From: Gemmatimonadota bacterium
GTDB taxonomy: Bacteria; Gemmatimonadota; Gemmatimonadetes; Gemmatimonadales; Gemmatimonadaceae
Direction: 5' to 3'
Length of the DNA stretch: 64,000 nt
Assembly: GCA_028287305.1 (NCBI GenBank)
Contig: JAQBPX010000038.1
Location: 558,001 to 622,000 of the forward strand
Shown: piece after piece, positions 8,778 through 17,907 of the stretch
Numbering within the stretch: the first letter of the stretch is position 1
Layout: each line of letters starts with the position of its first letter
The notes under the pieces: model-generated
What the model was told of the DNA's origin: nothing
The model's input: only the letters and a program-made list of their open reading frames with translations
Databases searched by the model: none
Made by a program: the position numbers and the translations under genes

Positions 8778-9704
8778 TTATATGTATTCGCCGTTCACAA
8801 CCTTCGGCAGCTCGGGTCGCACAAGGTACCCCTGGTTGTCAATTCCGCGCCTTCCAGACTTCGACAGATTGAGGACCGCATCCACCTCGGCGCGAGACTT
8901 GAGCCCTTCGAGCTGGGGTACATATGCACGCCAGAACTGGGAGATCTTTCGAGGGCGTAGACCGCATCGCCAGACAATCCTGCGCGCTGCATATGCGATC
9001 AGGTCTGGCTCACCCTTCTTCGCGAGTGTGAATCGAAGCCGGAGCAGCAAGGTTTCGTACGCAGTGCAGAGCGACAACGCGAACGCTAGCGGCAACATCG
9101 CCAAGGAGAGAATCGGTCCAATCAACATCGTCCGAATTGCAAATCCGACTGCGAACGTATCCAGATGGCTGACTGCCGCTTGAACGCCATGGGCAACAAG
9201 CATGAACCCGAGTGCGGCGAGCAACCATGAAGTAAGAGTGGCGACGCTATTGAGTGCACTATCGGATCGCGCAATCGTATCTGCGGCGATCAGCAGAACC
9301 AGAGACGGCAATAACAGCAGTTCAATAGACAGCGGATACGTATACTCATTAATCAGCCACTCGAATATCAGGGTCACTTTGACTTGATTAAGAACCAACC
9401 GACGCCAGTACCCTCTCCGCTCAGCAGCTCGGTCGAGTCCCGCAAATGTCAGGGCAATTCCGGCGAAGAGAAACCAGAGCACGGCGTCCTTTCGCAATCC
9501 CGGTCTCCAGATGCCGAGACTAGCAAGAAGTGCCGCTATGCCGACCACGTAGCCCGCAGCCAGGCCAACCGGAAGCACAAGCTTCCAATGAAGGGCTGAT
9601 CGCGCGAGGCTGAGGAGAGAGGATCTGACCCTCCTCGTGCCGAGAGCAATGGTGAGAAAGACGAGGGACCACAACCCTGTCGCCACCTCACGAGTCGAAA
9701 GCAT
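8778..9704 (-). CDS. Multi-pass membrane protein, unknown
   Basis: This 308-aa protein has about six hydrophobic segments, at roughly residues 10-22, 42-62, 75-88, 125-143, 155-175 and 190-215. They are followed by a positively charged cytoplasmic-looking C-terminal domain of about 90 residues. I do not recognise a family or see catalytic motifs. It reads in the same direction as the downstream XRE/kinase operon and stops only 19 bp before that operon's -35 box. It could therefore be cotranscribed or be an accessory membrane component. A link to the kinase, itself tail-anchored, is inference from position only. Confidence 0.65.
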   Translation of the reverse strand: MLSTREVATGLWSLVFLTIALGTRRVRSSLLSLARSALHWKLVLPVGLAAGYVVGIAALLASLGIWRPGLRKDAVLWFLFAGIALTFAGLDRAAERRGYWRRLVLNQVKVTLIFEWLINEYTYPLSIELLLLPSLVLLIAADTIARSDSALNSVATLTSWLLAALGFMLVAHGVQAAVSHLDTFAVGFAIRTMLIGPILSLAMLPLAFALSLCTAYETLLLRLRFTLAKKGEPDLIAYAARRIVWRCGLRPRKISQFWRAYVPQLEGLKSRAEVDAVLNLSKSGRRGIDNQGYLVRPELPKVVNGEYI

Positions 9705-10055
9705 CTACCGGGACAATTCTGTTAGCATGGTTTCGTTACGTCTGTCATTGGCTACGATCCTGAGGTGCGCGACTCCGCCTTGCTCAAGCCAAGAATACAT
9801 GCGAGCCACTTGCGGCACGATGCTCGTGCACGGCTATCCTCTTTTCGAATAAACTGTGGTCCAGATTCTGTCCCGAAGTTGAGACCAATTCGTGCTCGCG
9901 GTTGTCAACTACTGGACGGAACGAGATTAACAATGGAGCGGTGCACTAGGCGACGCGATGCTCGCGTTGCTCGACACGCTTATGTAGGTGAATAATAATG
10001 TCCGACATGTCATTCCTTGGCTGAAGCTCGAGCGGCGCAGAAAGTGGCGCGTTGT
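9705..10055. other. Gap without a supported gene
   Basis: These 351 bp separate the membrane protein from the DUF2075 gene. Short open frames exist on the plus strand, but none shows a ribosome site, plausible composition or recognisable protein. No repeat of the families found elsewhere was seen. It presumably holds the promoter of the membrane protein gene, which I could not define. Confidence 0.5.
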
Positions 10056-11984
10056 CTAGCGCGAGTCAGATGCGTTAGTGAGCTCGCGAAAGCCCGCGGC
10101 AACTAGGAACGCGTACGTGTCATGGAGCTCTGAGAGCGGCGGCACATATACAACCGTGCCGTCTCGCCCGCGTGTTAAAAGCACCCGGTATGCGTTAACG
10201 CGGAGCTGAAAGGGATCACGAACCTTCGCCGAGCGCAGATAACCTCGAGCCCCGGCGGACGACCACTTTTCGTTTAGGCGCATCAGGTCAGTCCCCCACC
10301 CAAGCAACGCCGCATCCAACTCGAGCCCCTGGGCGCCGAACTCCGTCACGCAGGACTCGAGTAGCCGGCAGCTTCGGCCTTCGTAGGCATCCTCGTCCTC
10401 TCCATACCACGGCCCCATTCGAACACGCTTCGTCGACTGAAAGTCGTTGAGGATGCCGAAGTGCTCTAACGCCTTGTCCTTCGACGACGCTAGGATGCCA
10501 AAACGTGCGGATGGATCCTCTCGGTAGCGATCCCTGAGGTACCCCTTCGCGACGTCCAGGTCGCGTGTGATCCGTAGGTGATATCCATCTGCGTTGAGGC
10601 GAGCCGCAATGGGACGTAGCTCGTCGACCGGAGCACCTTCCAGCAGCTTCGCCACGAACGTGTGCAGTTCCTTAGCCTGATGGAATCGCAGTTCCGTGTC
10701 GAGGTTCAGCGTGCCCTTCACCTCGAACGGAACCGATCCGTCGCGAAACAGTCCAGCGACTCCAGCGGGACCGTGAACAGTCCATTCCGCGCTCTTGCCT
10801 GAGTGCTCGACGGCAGTGCGCCATTGGCCTAGGCCTGCTTCCTCGCCAACATGGATTTCCTGTCCGCTGCCGATCAACCCAACAACCACACACCACTCCG
10901 GGATTCGATCGGCAAACCGAATGAATTCCTCGGGCTCTGAGCGCACGTCGTCGCTCTTGTGCGAGACTCGCATCTTGTCGATGTCGAAGGCTCGTTGCGC
11001 CTCGTCAAAGACCAGCACGTGCTCCGGCGGAACCGCTTCACCTCTCGAGTAGCGCTTGATGTAGTCCTTCACTCCACGCACAAACGTCTTTCCATCTCCC
11101 GCCGAGCGCATCTCGTATTGCAGCACCTCGACTAGCGGACCATTGCCGCTGAGAAACACAGCCGGCGCGGTTGGCTTGCCGCTTCCCCGGTCGACGGCAA
11201 GATCGTCCAGATAGTCAGCGTGCACCGCCTGCAGCCCAACGAGCGTCTTGCCGGCTCCAGGCACGCCCGTCAGCAGAATCAGGTGCCGAGATTTCGTGAG
11301 CGCTGCCTGATGCACGATGCGGCTTATCTCATCCAGCGAGGGTCCGGTCGCCGCGTGTGCGCGCTGAATAGTGCGAAGTGTTCCGCTGCGTAACAGCTCG
11401 CGCGCGGCCTCCACGAGAGTTGGAAGTGGACAGTATGCGTCATCCGACAGGAACGCCGCGCGATCGATTGTGGGGCGCGGATTATCCTTCGTGATTCTTG
11501 CGACCAGCTCGTCGAGGTGATCTGGCCCCGCGACGTGCACTCCGTCAATCTCCTGCACGTAGCCTCGCGCCCGTGTGGGCACGAGAACGGCGGTCACTTC
11601 CCTTCCCGCGCACTCCCGATGGTAGTTGCGTAGGTCACGCGCATACGCGGACGCCTGGTCTAGATCGGCCTGCGATGGATAGAGCTTGCCTTTGAGCTCT
11701 ATCACCATCACTCCAGCGCCGACGAGCAGGATCACGTCGGGGCGACGCGACTCCATCGGCAGTTCGTACTCGAGAATGGCCGAGTACTGCCGCGCGAGCT
11801 CGTCCCGCACCAGGACCTCGGACACTTCCTCCTGAAGGTCCGGCAGCGCGGCGTCCCACGCGCGCACCTGTTCGGGACTGGCATCGCGAATGAACTCAGC
11901 GAGCTGCTCACGGATACGCCGGGCCGGAGCATCTCGAAATTCAGAGAAGCTTGACTCCCATCCGCTGCGGGGGCGTTCGGTCAT
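10056..11984 (-). CDS. DUF2075-type P-loop helicase fused to an N-terminal RecB-like nuclease domain
   Basis: This 642-aa protein (numbered from the ATG at 11984) begins with a PD-(D/E)XK-like module. RRPDVILL supplies Asp83, VMVIELKGK supplies Glu96 and Lys98, and a following QASAY matches the QxxxY signature of RecB-family nucleases. A superfamily 1-like ATPase follows, with Walker A GVPGAGKT (240-247) and Walker B DEAQRAF (327-333). The end has the RVLLTRGRDGTVVYVPP motif typical of DUF2075 (COG3410) proteins. The ATG is preferred to the TTG at 12017 because GGAA lies upstream of it. It follows the HNH-like gene by about 70 bp on the same strand. A role in phage or plasmid DNA attack is an inference from the domains and the island context. 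Confidence 0.85.
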   Translation of the reverse strand: MTERPRSGWESSFSEFRDAPARRIREQLAEFIRDASPEQVRAWDAALPDLQEEVSEVLVRDELARQYSAILEYELPMESRRPDVILLVGAGVMVIELKGKLYPSQADLDQASAYARDLRNYHRECAGREVTAVLVPTRARGYVQEIDGVHVAGPDHLDELVARITKDNPRPTIDRAAFLSDDAYCPLPTLVEAARELLRSGTLRTIQRAHAATGPSLDEISRIVHQAALTKSRHLILLTGVPGAGKTLVGLQAVHADYLDDLAVDRGSGKPTAPAVFLSGNGPLVEVLQYEMRSAGDGKTFVRGVKDYIKRYSRGEAVPPEHVLVFDEAQRAFDIDKMRVSHKSDDVRSEPEEFIRFADRIPEWCVVVGLIGSGQEIHVGEEAGLGQWRTAVEHSGKSAEWTVHGPAGVAGLFRDGSVPFEVKGTLNLDTELRFHQAKELHTFVAKLLEGAPVDELRPIAARLNADGYHLRITRDLDVAKGYLRDRYREDPSARFGILASSKDKALEHFGILNDFQSTKRVRMGPWYGEDEDAYEGRSCRLLESCVTEFGAQGLELDAALLGWGTDLMRLNEKWSSAGARGYLRSAKVRDPFQLRVNAYRVLLTRGRDGTVVYVPPLSELHDTYAFLVAAGFRELTNASDSR

Positions 11985-12054
11985 TAATTGAGATTCCGGG
12001 AGACTGGATCGAGCCAAGCTGCGTAGCTGAGGAAGGAATCGCCAGGTGACTCCT

Positions 12055-13164
12055 CTACTTGTCCGATGGGCCTACCAGGTACGGCCACGCGGCCGCAGGA
12101 ACCTTCGGCCAGTGATAGTATCCGGAACTGAGGTAGCTGTTGGAGCTCACAGCCGAACTGAAGTCCCTGTGAACATCCTCCTTCGTCAGCTCGAAGTCGC
12201 CCACGGGGGTGCTGATGCGAACACGCTCTCCGTCGGCCAGTGATTCGATCACAGATGCCTTCAGTCGAAATCGCGAAGCCGAGTATCGCTGGACCGCTCC
12301 ATTGCTCCTCGATCGCACCATCGGCGCCAAGGGTGAAGTCTCTTCAGGGATCGGCGTGGACTCGGTCCCGTACGTGTACTGGAGTTCCGGATTGCCAGGC
12401 AAGAGGACCGCGAGATCGCCACGACCCTCAGCGAGAAACTCAACCCAGACGTTCCGATAGCGTCGCGCATATAGCTCCGCGAAATACCCGATCACCCGCC
12501 TATCGCCTCCCCACTGCTGCCAGTCTGTCTTCGGCAGCAGGAAATAGTTGCAGGGGTGGAGATTTCGAATGCACCTCCCAACAACTTCCTCACGCGACCA
12601 GCTCGCGTAGTCCACATCTCGGTTCTTCACGTCAAAGATGTGCGCGATGTGCCAGCCCTTCGCGTTGGCCGTCTGCTTCGGAGTGGTCGCGGGGACGTCG
12701 AACATGTGCGTGGGGATGGTCTCGATCACCGTTGCCATCGCGCCGTCGGCGACCTCGCATCCCCGGAACAGCGCGGCCTGCGTCCACCAGGCCGGCGCAT
12801 TGTCCGTCATCTTCATGCGCTGGCCGGCGCTGGTCGCGTACGTCTCGCGTCGCACGGTGTCTCGCATGTGACGCAGCAGGAACAGCGGGTCGCTCGAGCG
12901 GACATGGTTCATCAGCGCCCGATGGAACGCCTCGACGACCCGCGGGTCCGGCAAGTTGGGCACGATGTAGCGGTCGCTCAGCTCCTGGAGGGTGCCGTCA
13001 AACTCGGCCGGACTCTCCAGCATCTGCCGTTTCGAGTCCCCGGCGAGTTTCGCGTCAGCAGCTGTTCGGATCTCGGGGTTTCCCACTTCAAGTCTCCTGA
13101 GATGGGCCTCGGGCAGGTCCCTCGGTGGCCGAGGCGACGTAAACATGCCCGCGCCCCCCGACAT
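12055..13164 (-). CDS. HNH-like protein paired with the DUF2075 helicase
   Basis: This 369-aa protein has no signal peptide. Its middle carries an HNH-like beta-beta-alpha signature: WHIAHIFD (171-178) followed about 25 residues later by NLHPCNYFLLP (201-211). The first His pair and the Asn of the third element sit where HNH nucleases place them. No zinc-binding CxxC pairs are seen. The region before it is helical; the region after is beta-rich and ends in YYHWPKVPAAAWPYL. It is the first gene of a two-gene minus-strand unit with the DUF2075 protein. The start is the ATG at 13164; the ATG at 13146 is also possible. The nuclease call is tentative. Confidence 0.65.
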   Translation of the reverse strand: MSGGAGMFTSPRPPRDLPEAHLRRLEVGNPEIRTAADAKLAGDSKRQMLESPAEFDGTLQELSDRYIVPNLPDPRVVEAFHRALMNHVRSSDPLFLLRHMRDTVRRETYATSAGQRMKMTDNAPAWWTQAALFRGCEVADGAMATVIETIPTHMFDVPATTPKQTANAKGWHIAHIFDVKNRDVDYASWSREEVVGRCIRNLHPCNYFLLPKTDWQQWGGDRRVIGYFAELYARRYRNVWVEFLAEGRGDLAVLLPGNPELQYTYGTESTPIPEETSPLAPMVRSRSNGAVQRYSASRFRLKASVIESLADGERVRISTPVGDFELTKEDVHRDFSSAVSSNSYLSSGYYHWPKVPAAAWPYLVGPSDK

Positions 13165-13394
13165 CGCGCACCGTCTCGTAGCGTCTCACTGTCAGATTTC
13201 TCGTCGTGCAACCCGCATTTTATCCGCATTCCGCGAATCGTGAACCGGGCATAAACTCACATTATCCACCCGCAGGCCCCTCTACAGGCCCTTCCGGCCC
13301 ATTTCGCCCGCGGCCCCAACCGTGCCTTTATTGCGGACACGAAAGCCGACGATAGGCTCTCCTGACCTCCCCCCCCTCGTCCAAAGGACCACTC

Positions 13395-13778
13395 ATGCTG
13401 CGCCAGCGAAAGGGCTTTACGCTCATCGAGCTGCTCATCGTCGTCGTCATCATCGGCATTCTCGCCGCGATCGCGATTCCGAAGTTCGCCAACACGAAGT
13501 CGAAGGCCTACATCACGGCCATGAAGTCCGACCTCAAGAACCTGACGACCGCCGAAGAGGCCTTCTTCGCCGATTCCGCCAAGTACTCGACGTCCACCAC
13601 CGCCATCAACTTCAAGCAGTCGACCGGCGTCAACGCCCCGACGATCGTGACCGGTTCCGGCTTCTGGACGGCCACCGTGTCGCATTCGCAGCTCTCCGGC
13701 AAGGTTTGCGGCATCGGCGTCAACACGACGAACCCAACCGTCACCACCGCTGGCGAAGGCGAGCCCGCCTGCAACTAA
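13395..13778 (+). CDS. Type IV pilin / prepilin
   Basis: This 127-aa protein has a textbook type III signal sequence. The short basic leader MLRQRKG is followed by FTLIELLIVVVIIGILAAIA; PilD would cleave after Gly7 and methylate Phe8, with Glu5 of the mature protein present. The hydrophobic helix is followed by KF and a Ser/Thr-rich globular head. Two cysteines (GKVCG and EPAC at the end) could form the D-loop disulphide. It is a PilA-like major-pilin candidate by length. It stands alone on the plus strand and ends in a strong terminator. Confidence 0.93.
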   Translation: MLRQRKGFTLIELLIVVVIIGILAAIAIPKFANTKSKAYITAMKSDLKNLTTAEEAFFADSAKYSTSTTAINFKQSTGVNAPTIVTGSGFWTATVSHSQLSGKVCGIGVNTTNPTVTTAGEGEPACN

Positions 13779-13796
13779 GGCTGTCGCTGCAAACTG

Positions 13797-13824
13797 AAAG
13801 GGCCCGGCAATCGCCGGGCCCTTT
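13797..13824 (+). terminator. Intrinsic terminator of the pilin gene
   Basis: A perfect 12-bp stem (AAAGGGCCCGGC with its complement) and a 4-nt loop are followed by TTTTCTTTT, 18 bp after the pilin stop. Because the next gene converges from the right and ends at 13842, it may work in both directions. Confidence 0.93.
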
Positions 13825-13841
13825 TCTTTTGCCCCCACACG

Positions 13842-15323
13842 TCAGTCGTACACGCAGAAGTACCTCGCCTGCGCATACGTCTTCAGCAACAGCTTGACGC
13901 CGGTCTCCCACGCGCCCTTTCTCGCCGGCGCGGGCAAACCCTTCGTGAGCGCCTGCTCCAGGTGCGCCAACGCCTTCACGCGCCCGGCCTCCGCACCCGC
14001 CTTGTAGTCCGAGTCGTTCGCATACCCCGCATGCGCACCATGCGCGAGCGCGAACAGGTCTCCCTGCGCGAGCCCCGCATACAGCTGCACCACCGGGTCC
14101 GCATCCCCGCGCGCCAGCGCCGCCTCCGCGCGCGCGATCACGACACTGTACTGGTCGGCGCCATCGCCGCACGCGGCCTTCGTGCTCCACCCCTCCGACA
14201 ACAGCTCGACGAACGCGACGTGACCCGCCGACCCCACTCCACCCAGTGAATCGGCGCGCCAGGCCATCCACAGCAGCGGACGCTCATACTGCACGGTCGC
14301 GCCGAGCGGATCGGCGCCCAGCTGCACATGCGCGGCGTCGAATCGCGCACGCGTCTCACGCGCCTTGCCTGCGGTGTCTGCGTCGAGGTTCGCCGCATAC
14401 GCGTGCATCACCATGTCCGTCGCGAGCAGCGTCGCCGAGCGCGCGCCCGCGGGCATCGTTGCCGTCGAGTCGCGCGCGAACACGTACGCATGCAGCATCG
14501 CGCTGTCCGTCTTCGCATCCTGCACCCAACTCGAGTCGCCGCGCGCGCCCATGCGCGCCACCACCACCTGCAACAGCGGCGCGACCTTCGCGTCCGCCAG
14601 CTTGAGCGCGGCCTGCAGGCGCCCCGACCTGAGCGAATCGAGTCCCTGGGCCATGGCGTCATCGCAGCGCGCGTCCTTCTGCCGTTCGTCGAAGTCCTCC
14701 AGGCACGCGCCCGGCGCATACGCCGCCACGATCACGCGCCACGGGTGCGACGTCGGCAACAGCTCGCCCTCGTCGTGATACTGCACCGCCGGATCGGAGC
14801 CGAGCACCACGCGCGTGTCGCCCACACTCCAGCTGCGTGCGTGCTGCCACTGTCCCGCGCCCTGCCCCGCCATCTTCGACCCGTTCACCCCCGCGCCGAG
14901 CGCCGGCGTCAACCGATGACTCGTGGAATCCGACGCGGCCTGCACGCGCATCGAGTCCGCCACATTGCGCACCAGCCACACCGACCGCAGCGTGCACTTC
15001 CGCTCGGCGAACTGCCCCGAGTCCACGGGCCACGGCTCGCCGGCCTGCGGCGCCGGGATGTAGAACACGGCCGAGCGATCGACGTCGGCGCCGTCTATCC
15101 GGACACGATGCTCCGCTGTGCGGCACACGCGGTCGTTCCGGGCTGCGGTGGGCGCCGCGAGCGAGACGGTGTCGCCCGGATGCGAGGCGAGCCAGGCGCC
15201 GAGGGTGATCGTGGTGTCCACGCCCCGGGTCATGAGGACCAGGTCGTCTGCGGGAGTTATCGGGGCGGAATCGTGGCAGGCGGTCAGGGCGGCTGCCAGG
15301 AGGAGAAGTCTGGTTGGGCGCAT
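13842..15323 (-). CDS. Secreted lipoprotein, unknown function
   Basis: This 493-aa protein starts at the ATG at 15323 with a lipoprotein signal (MRPTRLLLLAAALTAC, Cys16). The body is Ala/Asp-rich. It begins with a beta-rich region holding paired cysteines (DRVCRTAEH, ERKCTLRS), followed by a helical, TPR-like C-terminal half with LDSLRSGRLQAALKLADAKV and ALARGDADPVVQLYAGLAQGD. I do not recognise a family. Its upstream region holds an inverted repeat, and its stop faces the pilin terminator. Confidence 0.75.
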   Translation of the reverse strand: MRPTRLLLLAAALTACHDSAPITPADDLVLMTRGVDTTITLGAWLASHPGDTVSLAAPTAARNDRVCRTAEHRVRIDGADVDRSAVFYIPAPQAGEPWPVDSGQFAERKCTLRSVWLVRNVADSMRVQAASDSTSHRLTPALGAGVNGSKMAGQGAGQWQHARSWSVGDTRVVLGSDPAVQYHDEGELLPTSHPWRVIVAAYAPGACLEDFDERQKDARCDDAMAQGLDSLRSGRLQAALKLADAKVAPLLQVVVARMGARGDSSWVQDAKTDSAMLHAYVFARDSTATMPAGARSATLLATDMVMHAYAANLDADTAGKARETRARFDAAHVQLGADPLGATVQYERPLLWMAWRADSLGGVGSAGHVAFVELLSEGWSTKAACGDGADQYSVVIARAEAALARGDADPVVQLYAGLAQGDLFALAHGAHAGYANDSDYKAGAEAGRVKALAHLEQALTKGLPAPARKGAWETGVKLLLKTYAQARYFCVYD

Positions 15324-15340
15324 TCTTGAAGCTACTGCGG

Positions 15341-15531
15341 AACTGATGGCGTGTGGCTTGTGGCTGGGGCCGCAGTCGTCGGGCCTGGGTAGAGTCGGCT
15401 CGAGGGGAGTGGCCTGAACATCCGGGCATGGGGCGATCCTCACGCCATGTCGTTCTGGCCATCGGCCCCGCGCCGTCGTTACCCAGGCCCGTCATCACAT
15501 GCCCCAGCCACAAGCCACACGCCACTCAGTT
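15341..15531. repeat. Inverted-repeat element between divergent genes
   Basis: Arms 15341-15394 and 15477-15531 match as an inverted repeat over about 54 bp, including GGCGTGTGGCTTGTGGCTGG and GGGCCTGGGTA in both. A single copy of the same phrase recurs at 60239-60261. The short interspersed repeat abuts its right side. Confidence 0.8.
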
Positions 15532-15540
15532 ACCCAGGCC

Positions 15541-15574
15541 AACGGCAGATCCTTCGCGGAGCTCACGATGACAG
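15541..15574 (-). repeat. Short interspersed repeat copy
   Basis: AACGGCAGATCCTTCGCGGA continues to ACGATGACAG and is a slightly diverged copy of the repeat also found in addA. It lies just upstream of the histidine kinase start, directly beside the inverted-repeat element. Confidence 0.75.
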
Positions 15575-15593
15575 CCGGAGATATCTTTAGGTA

Positions 15594-17873
15594 ATGTCCC
15601 GCTCGCTGTGGAATCCTCGCACGCTGCGCTCGCGACTGCTTCTCGTCGTGCTCGCGGCGTTCGTCCCGAGCTTCATCACCGTCGCGCTCGGCGCGATCCA
15701 GCTGCGGCGTCATGCTCGCGATGACGCCGAGGGGAGCGCGCTCGCCCTCGCGCGCACCGTGGCGCGGCAGGAGCAGCTGCAGCGCGGCGCCGTGACGCGC
15801 GTGATCGGCGCGCTCGCGCACGACTCGGCGCTCATCGCGGCGGTGTCGGACCCTCGCCGCGCCAACGCGTGCATCGGGCGACTGGAGGGCCTCGTCTCGC
15901 GCTTCGCGCCCTTCCGCTCGGTGGCCATTCGCGCGCTCGACGGCAGCGCGCGCTGCCACATTCCAGCGGAGTCGAGCGACGCACCCGACGCGGCGCTGCG
16001 TGCATCACTCGCGACGGCGCTGAGGACCAGCGGGTTCGCATCCACCGGCTACGTCTTCGACACCGCCGCCGACCTCGCGATCCTGCACGCCGCGCAGCCG
16101 ATCGTCAACGCGCGCGGTGAGGTGGTGGGCGTCGCGACGCTCAGCATGGGTGCCGACTGGATCAAGCGCATGATCCCGGACCTGCATCTCGACAAGAGCG
16201 CGACGCTCACGATCCTCGACACTACCGGCGTGGTGGCGCTGCGCCATCCGGAGGGGCGGGCGATCGAGGGGCGGCTGCTGCTTCCCAACAGCGTCCTGCG
16301 CAAGCTCGTGATGCACGACGGCTCGGCGGCCCAGGAAGGCACCGGCATCGACGGCACCGGGCGCTTCTATGCATATGCGCGACTGAGTCGCGGGTTCGCG
16401 AGTCCGCCGCAGAGCGTGATCGTCGGCATTCCCCAGGCCGTGGCGCTGGCGGAGGCGAATCGCCAGGCGCTCCGGAACCTGCTGGTCGTGCTGCTGCTCG
16501 TGCCGCTCGCATTGGGGAGCGCGTACGTGCTGGCCGACCGCTACGTGCTGCGCGGCATCGACCAGTTGGCGGATGCAGCGAAGCGCGTGGAGCGCGGGGA
16601 GTTCGGCGTCCCCACTGGCATCAGCCAGAACGAGGGAGAGCTCGGTGAGCTCGCGCATGCGTTCGACCAGATGACGCAGTCGCTCGACCGCCGGCAGCGC
16701 GAGCGCGAGGGCGCGGCGAACGAGCGTCGCGCGCTCGAGCAGCAGGTGCAGCAGGCGCAGCGCCTCGACTCACTCGGCCGCCTTGCGGGCGGCGTCGCGC
16801 ACGACTTCAACAACCTGCTCACGGTGATCACCTCGTACAGCGACCTGCTCGCGCTCACGCTCACCGGTGAGCAGCGCGACGAGGTGGAGGAGATCCGTCG
16901 CGCCGCGCGTCGTGCGGCGCTGCTCACGCGGCAACTGCTCTCGTTCAGTCGCAGGCAGGAGGTGGAGCGCGCCACGGTGGACCTCGGCGGCGTGGTGCTC
17001 GACACCGACGGGATGCTGCGCGGCCTCGTGAGCGGCGCGGTGGTGATGGAGCTGAGCGCGGCGCGGCGCAGCGCATGGGTGATGGGCGACGTGGGGCAGA
17101 TCGAGCAGGTGATCGTGAACCTGGTGGTGAACGCGCGCGACGCGGTGGGCGGCAAGGGTCGCATCGGCGTGAACGTGCGCACGCTCGACGCGACCGACGC
17201 GCGCCCGGCGGCGGCGCCGAGTGGCGCGCTGGTGGTGCTGGAGGTGCAGGACGACGGGCAGGGGATGGACGACGACACGCGCGCCCGCGTGTTCGAGCCG
17301 TTCTTCACGACCAAGCCCACGGGCAAGGGGACGGGGCTCGGCCTGTCGACCGTCTACGGAATCGTGCGCGAGATGGGCGGGCACATCGAGGTCACGAGCG
17401 CGCCGGGTGCGGGCGCGAAGTTCAGCGTGTACCTGGCGGCGGTGCCGGCCGGGTCGCCGACGACGCGCACGTCGCTCGAGTTCGGAGCGCCCGCCACGGG
17501 TTGGGGCGTGCGCATCCTGCTGGTGGACGACGACGACGCCGTGCGCATCGCCGCGGCGCGCACGCTGCGCGATGCGGGGTACGTCGTGCACGAGGCGAGC
17601 GGCGGCGCGGCGGCGCTGGCGCAGTGGGACGGGCTCGGCGGCGCCGTCGACATGCTCGTGACGGACGTCGTGATGCCCGGGATGGACGGGTGGGCGCTGG
17701 CGGGGGAGTTGCGCGCTCGGCGAAGCGGGTTGCCGGTGCTGTTTTGCTCGGGGTATACGCGCGACGAGGGCTTCGTGGACCGGGCTGGGGCGGCGGGGAT
17801 GAGGCTTTTGGAGAAGCCGTATGCGACCGGGGCGTTGGTCGAGGCTGTGAAGACGGTGTTGGAGGAGGGGTGA
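15594..17873 (+). CDS. Hybrid sensor histidine kinase (Cache-HAMP-HisKA-HATPase-REC)
   Basis: This 759-aa inner-membrane sensor has TM helices at about 15-37 and 294-314 enclosing a periplasmic Cache-like domain, then a HAMP segment. The dimerisation helix carries the phosphoacceptor in GGVAHDFNNLL (His403). The ATPase has the N box NARDAV (Asn513), G1 DDGQGM (about 553-558), F box FEPFFTTK and G2 GKGTGLGLS. A C-terminal receiver has the acidic cluster VDDDD (644-648), the acceptor in VTDVVMPGMDGW (Asp691) and the conserved EKPY lysine region. The signal is unknown and no response regulator is adjacent, so output probably passes through its own receiver to a distant protein. Confidence 0.93.
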   Translation: MSRSLWNPRTLRSRLLLVVLAAFVPSFITVALGAIQLRRHARDDAEGSALALARTVARQEQLQRGAVTRVIGALAHDSALIAAVSDPRRANACIGRLEGLVSRFAPFRSVAIRALDGSARCHIPAESSDAPDAALRASLATALRTSGFASTGYVFDTAADLAILHAAQPIVNARGEVVGVATLSMGADWIKRMIPDLHLDKSATLTILDTTGVVALRHPEGRAIEGRLLLPNSVLRKLVMHDGSAAQEGTGIDGTGRFYAYARLSRGFASPPQSVIVGIPQAVALAEANRQALRNLLVVLLLVPLALGSAYVLADRYVLRGIDQLADAAKRVERGEFGVPTGISQNEGELGELAHAFDQMTQSLDRRQREREGAANERRALEQQVQQAQRLDSLGRLAGGVAHDFNNLLTVITSYSDLLALTLTGEQRDEVEEIRRAARRAALLTRQLLSFSRRQEVERATVDLGGVVLDTDGMLRGLVSGAVVMELSAARRSAWVMGDVGQIEQVIVNLVVNARDAVGGKGRIGVNVRTLDATDARPAAAPSGALVVLEVQDDGQGMDDDTRARVFEPFFTTKPTGKGTGLGLSTVYGIVREMGGHIEVTSAPGAGAKFSVYLAAVPAGSPTTRTSLEFGAPATGWGVRILLVDDDDAVRIAAARTLRDAGYVVHEASGGAAALAQWDGLGGAVDMLVTDVVMPGMDGWALAGELRARRSGLPVLFCSGYTRDEGFVDRAGAAGMRLLEKPYATGALVEAVKTVLEEG

Positions 17874-17907
17874 CCTATTTGGACTCGGAAGTGATGAACT
17901 GCGGAAC

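Noticed and set aside
9637-9995. Two short plus-strand frames in the gap before the DUF2075 gene
   Set aside because: No ribosome site, arginine-rich composition and no recognisable protein.
3176-13164. Assignment of the island to a named system (Pgl/BREX, AVAST, Hachiman, Zorya, Stk2)
   Set aside because: The large protein lacks a STAND NTPase, there is no PglX methylase or PglZ, no HamA/ZorAB partner, and the kinase lacks the usual Stk2 layout.
13257-13838. A 193-codon minus-strand frame over the pilin gene
   Set aside because: It runs through the pilin terminator hairpin and is antisense to a textbook prepilin.
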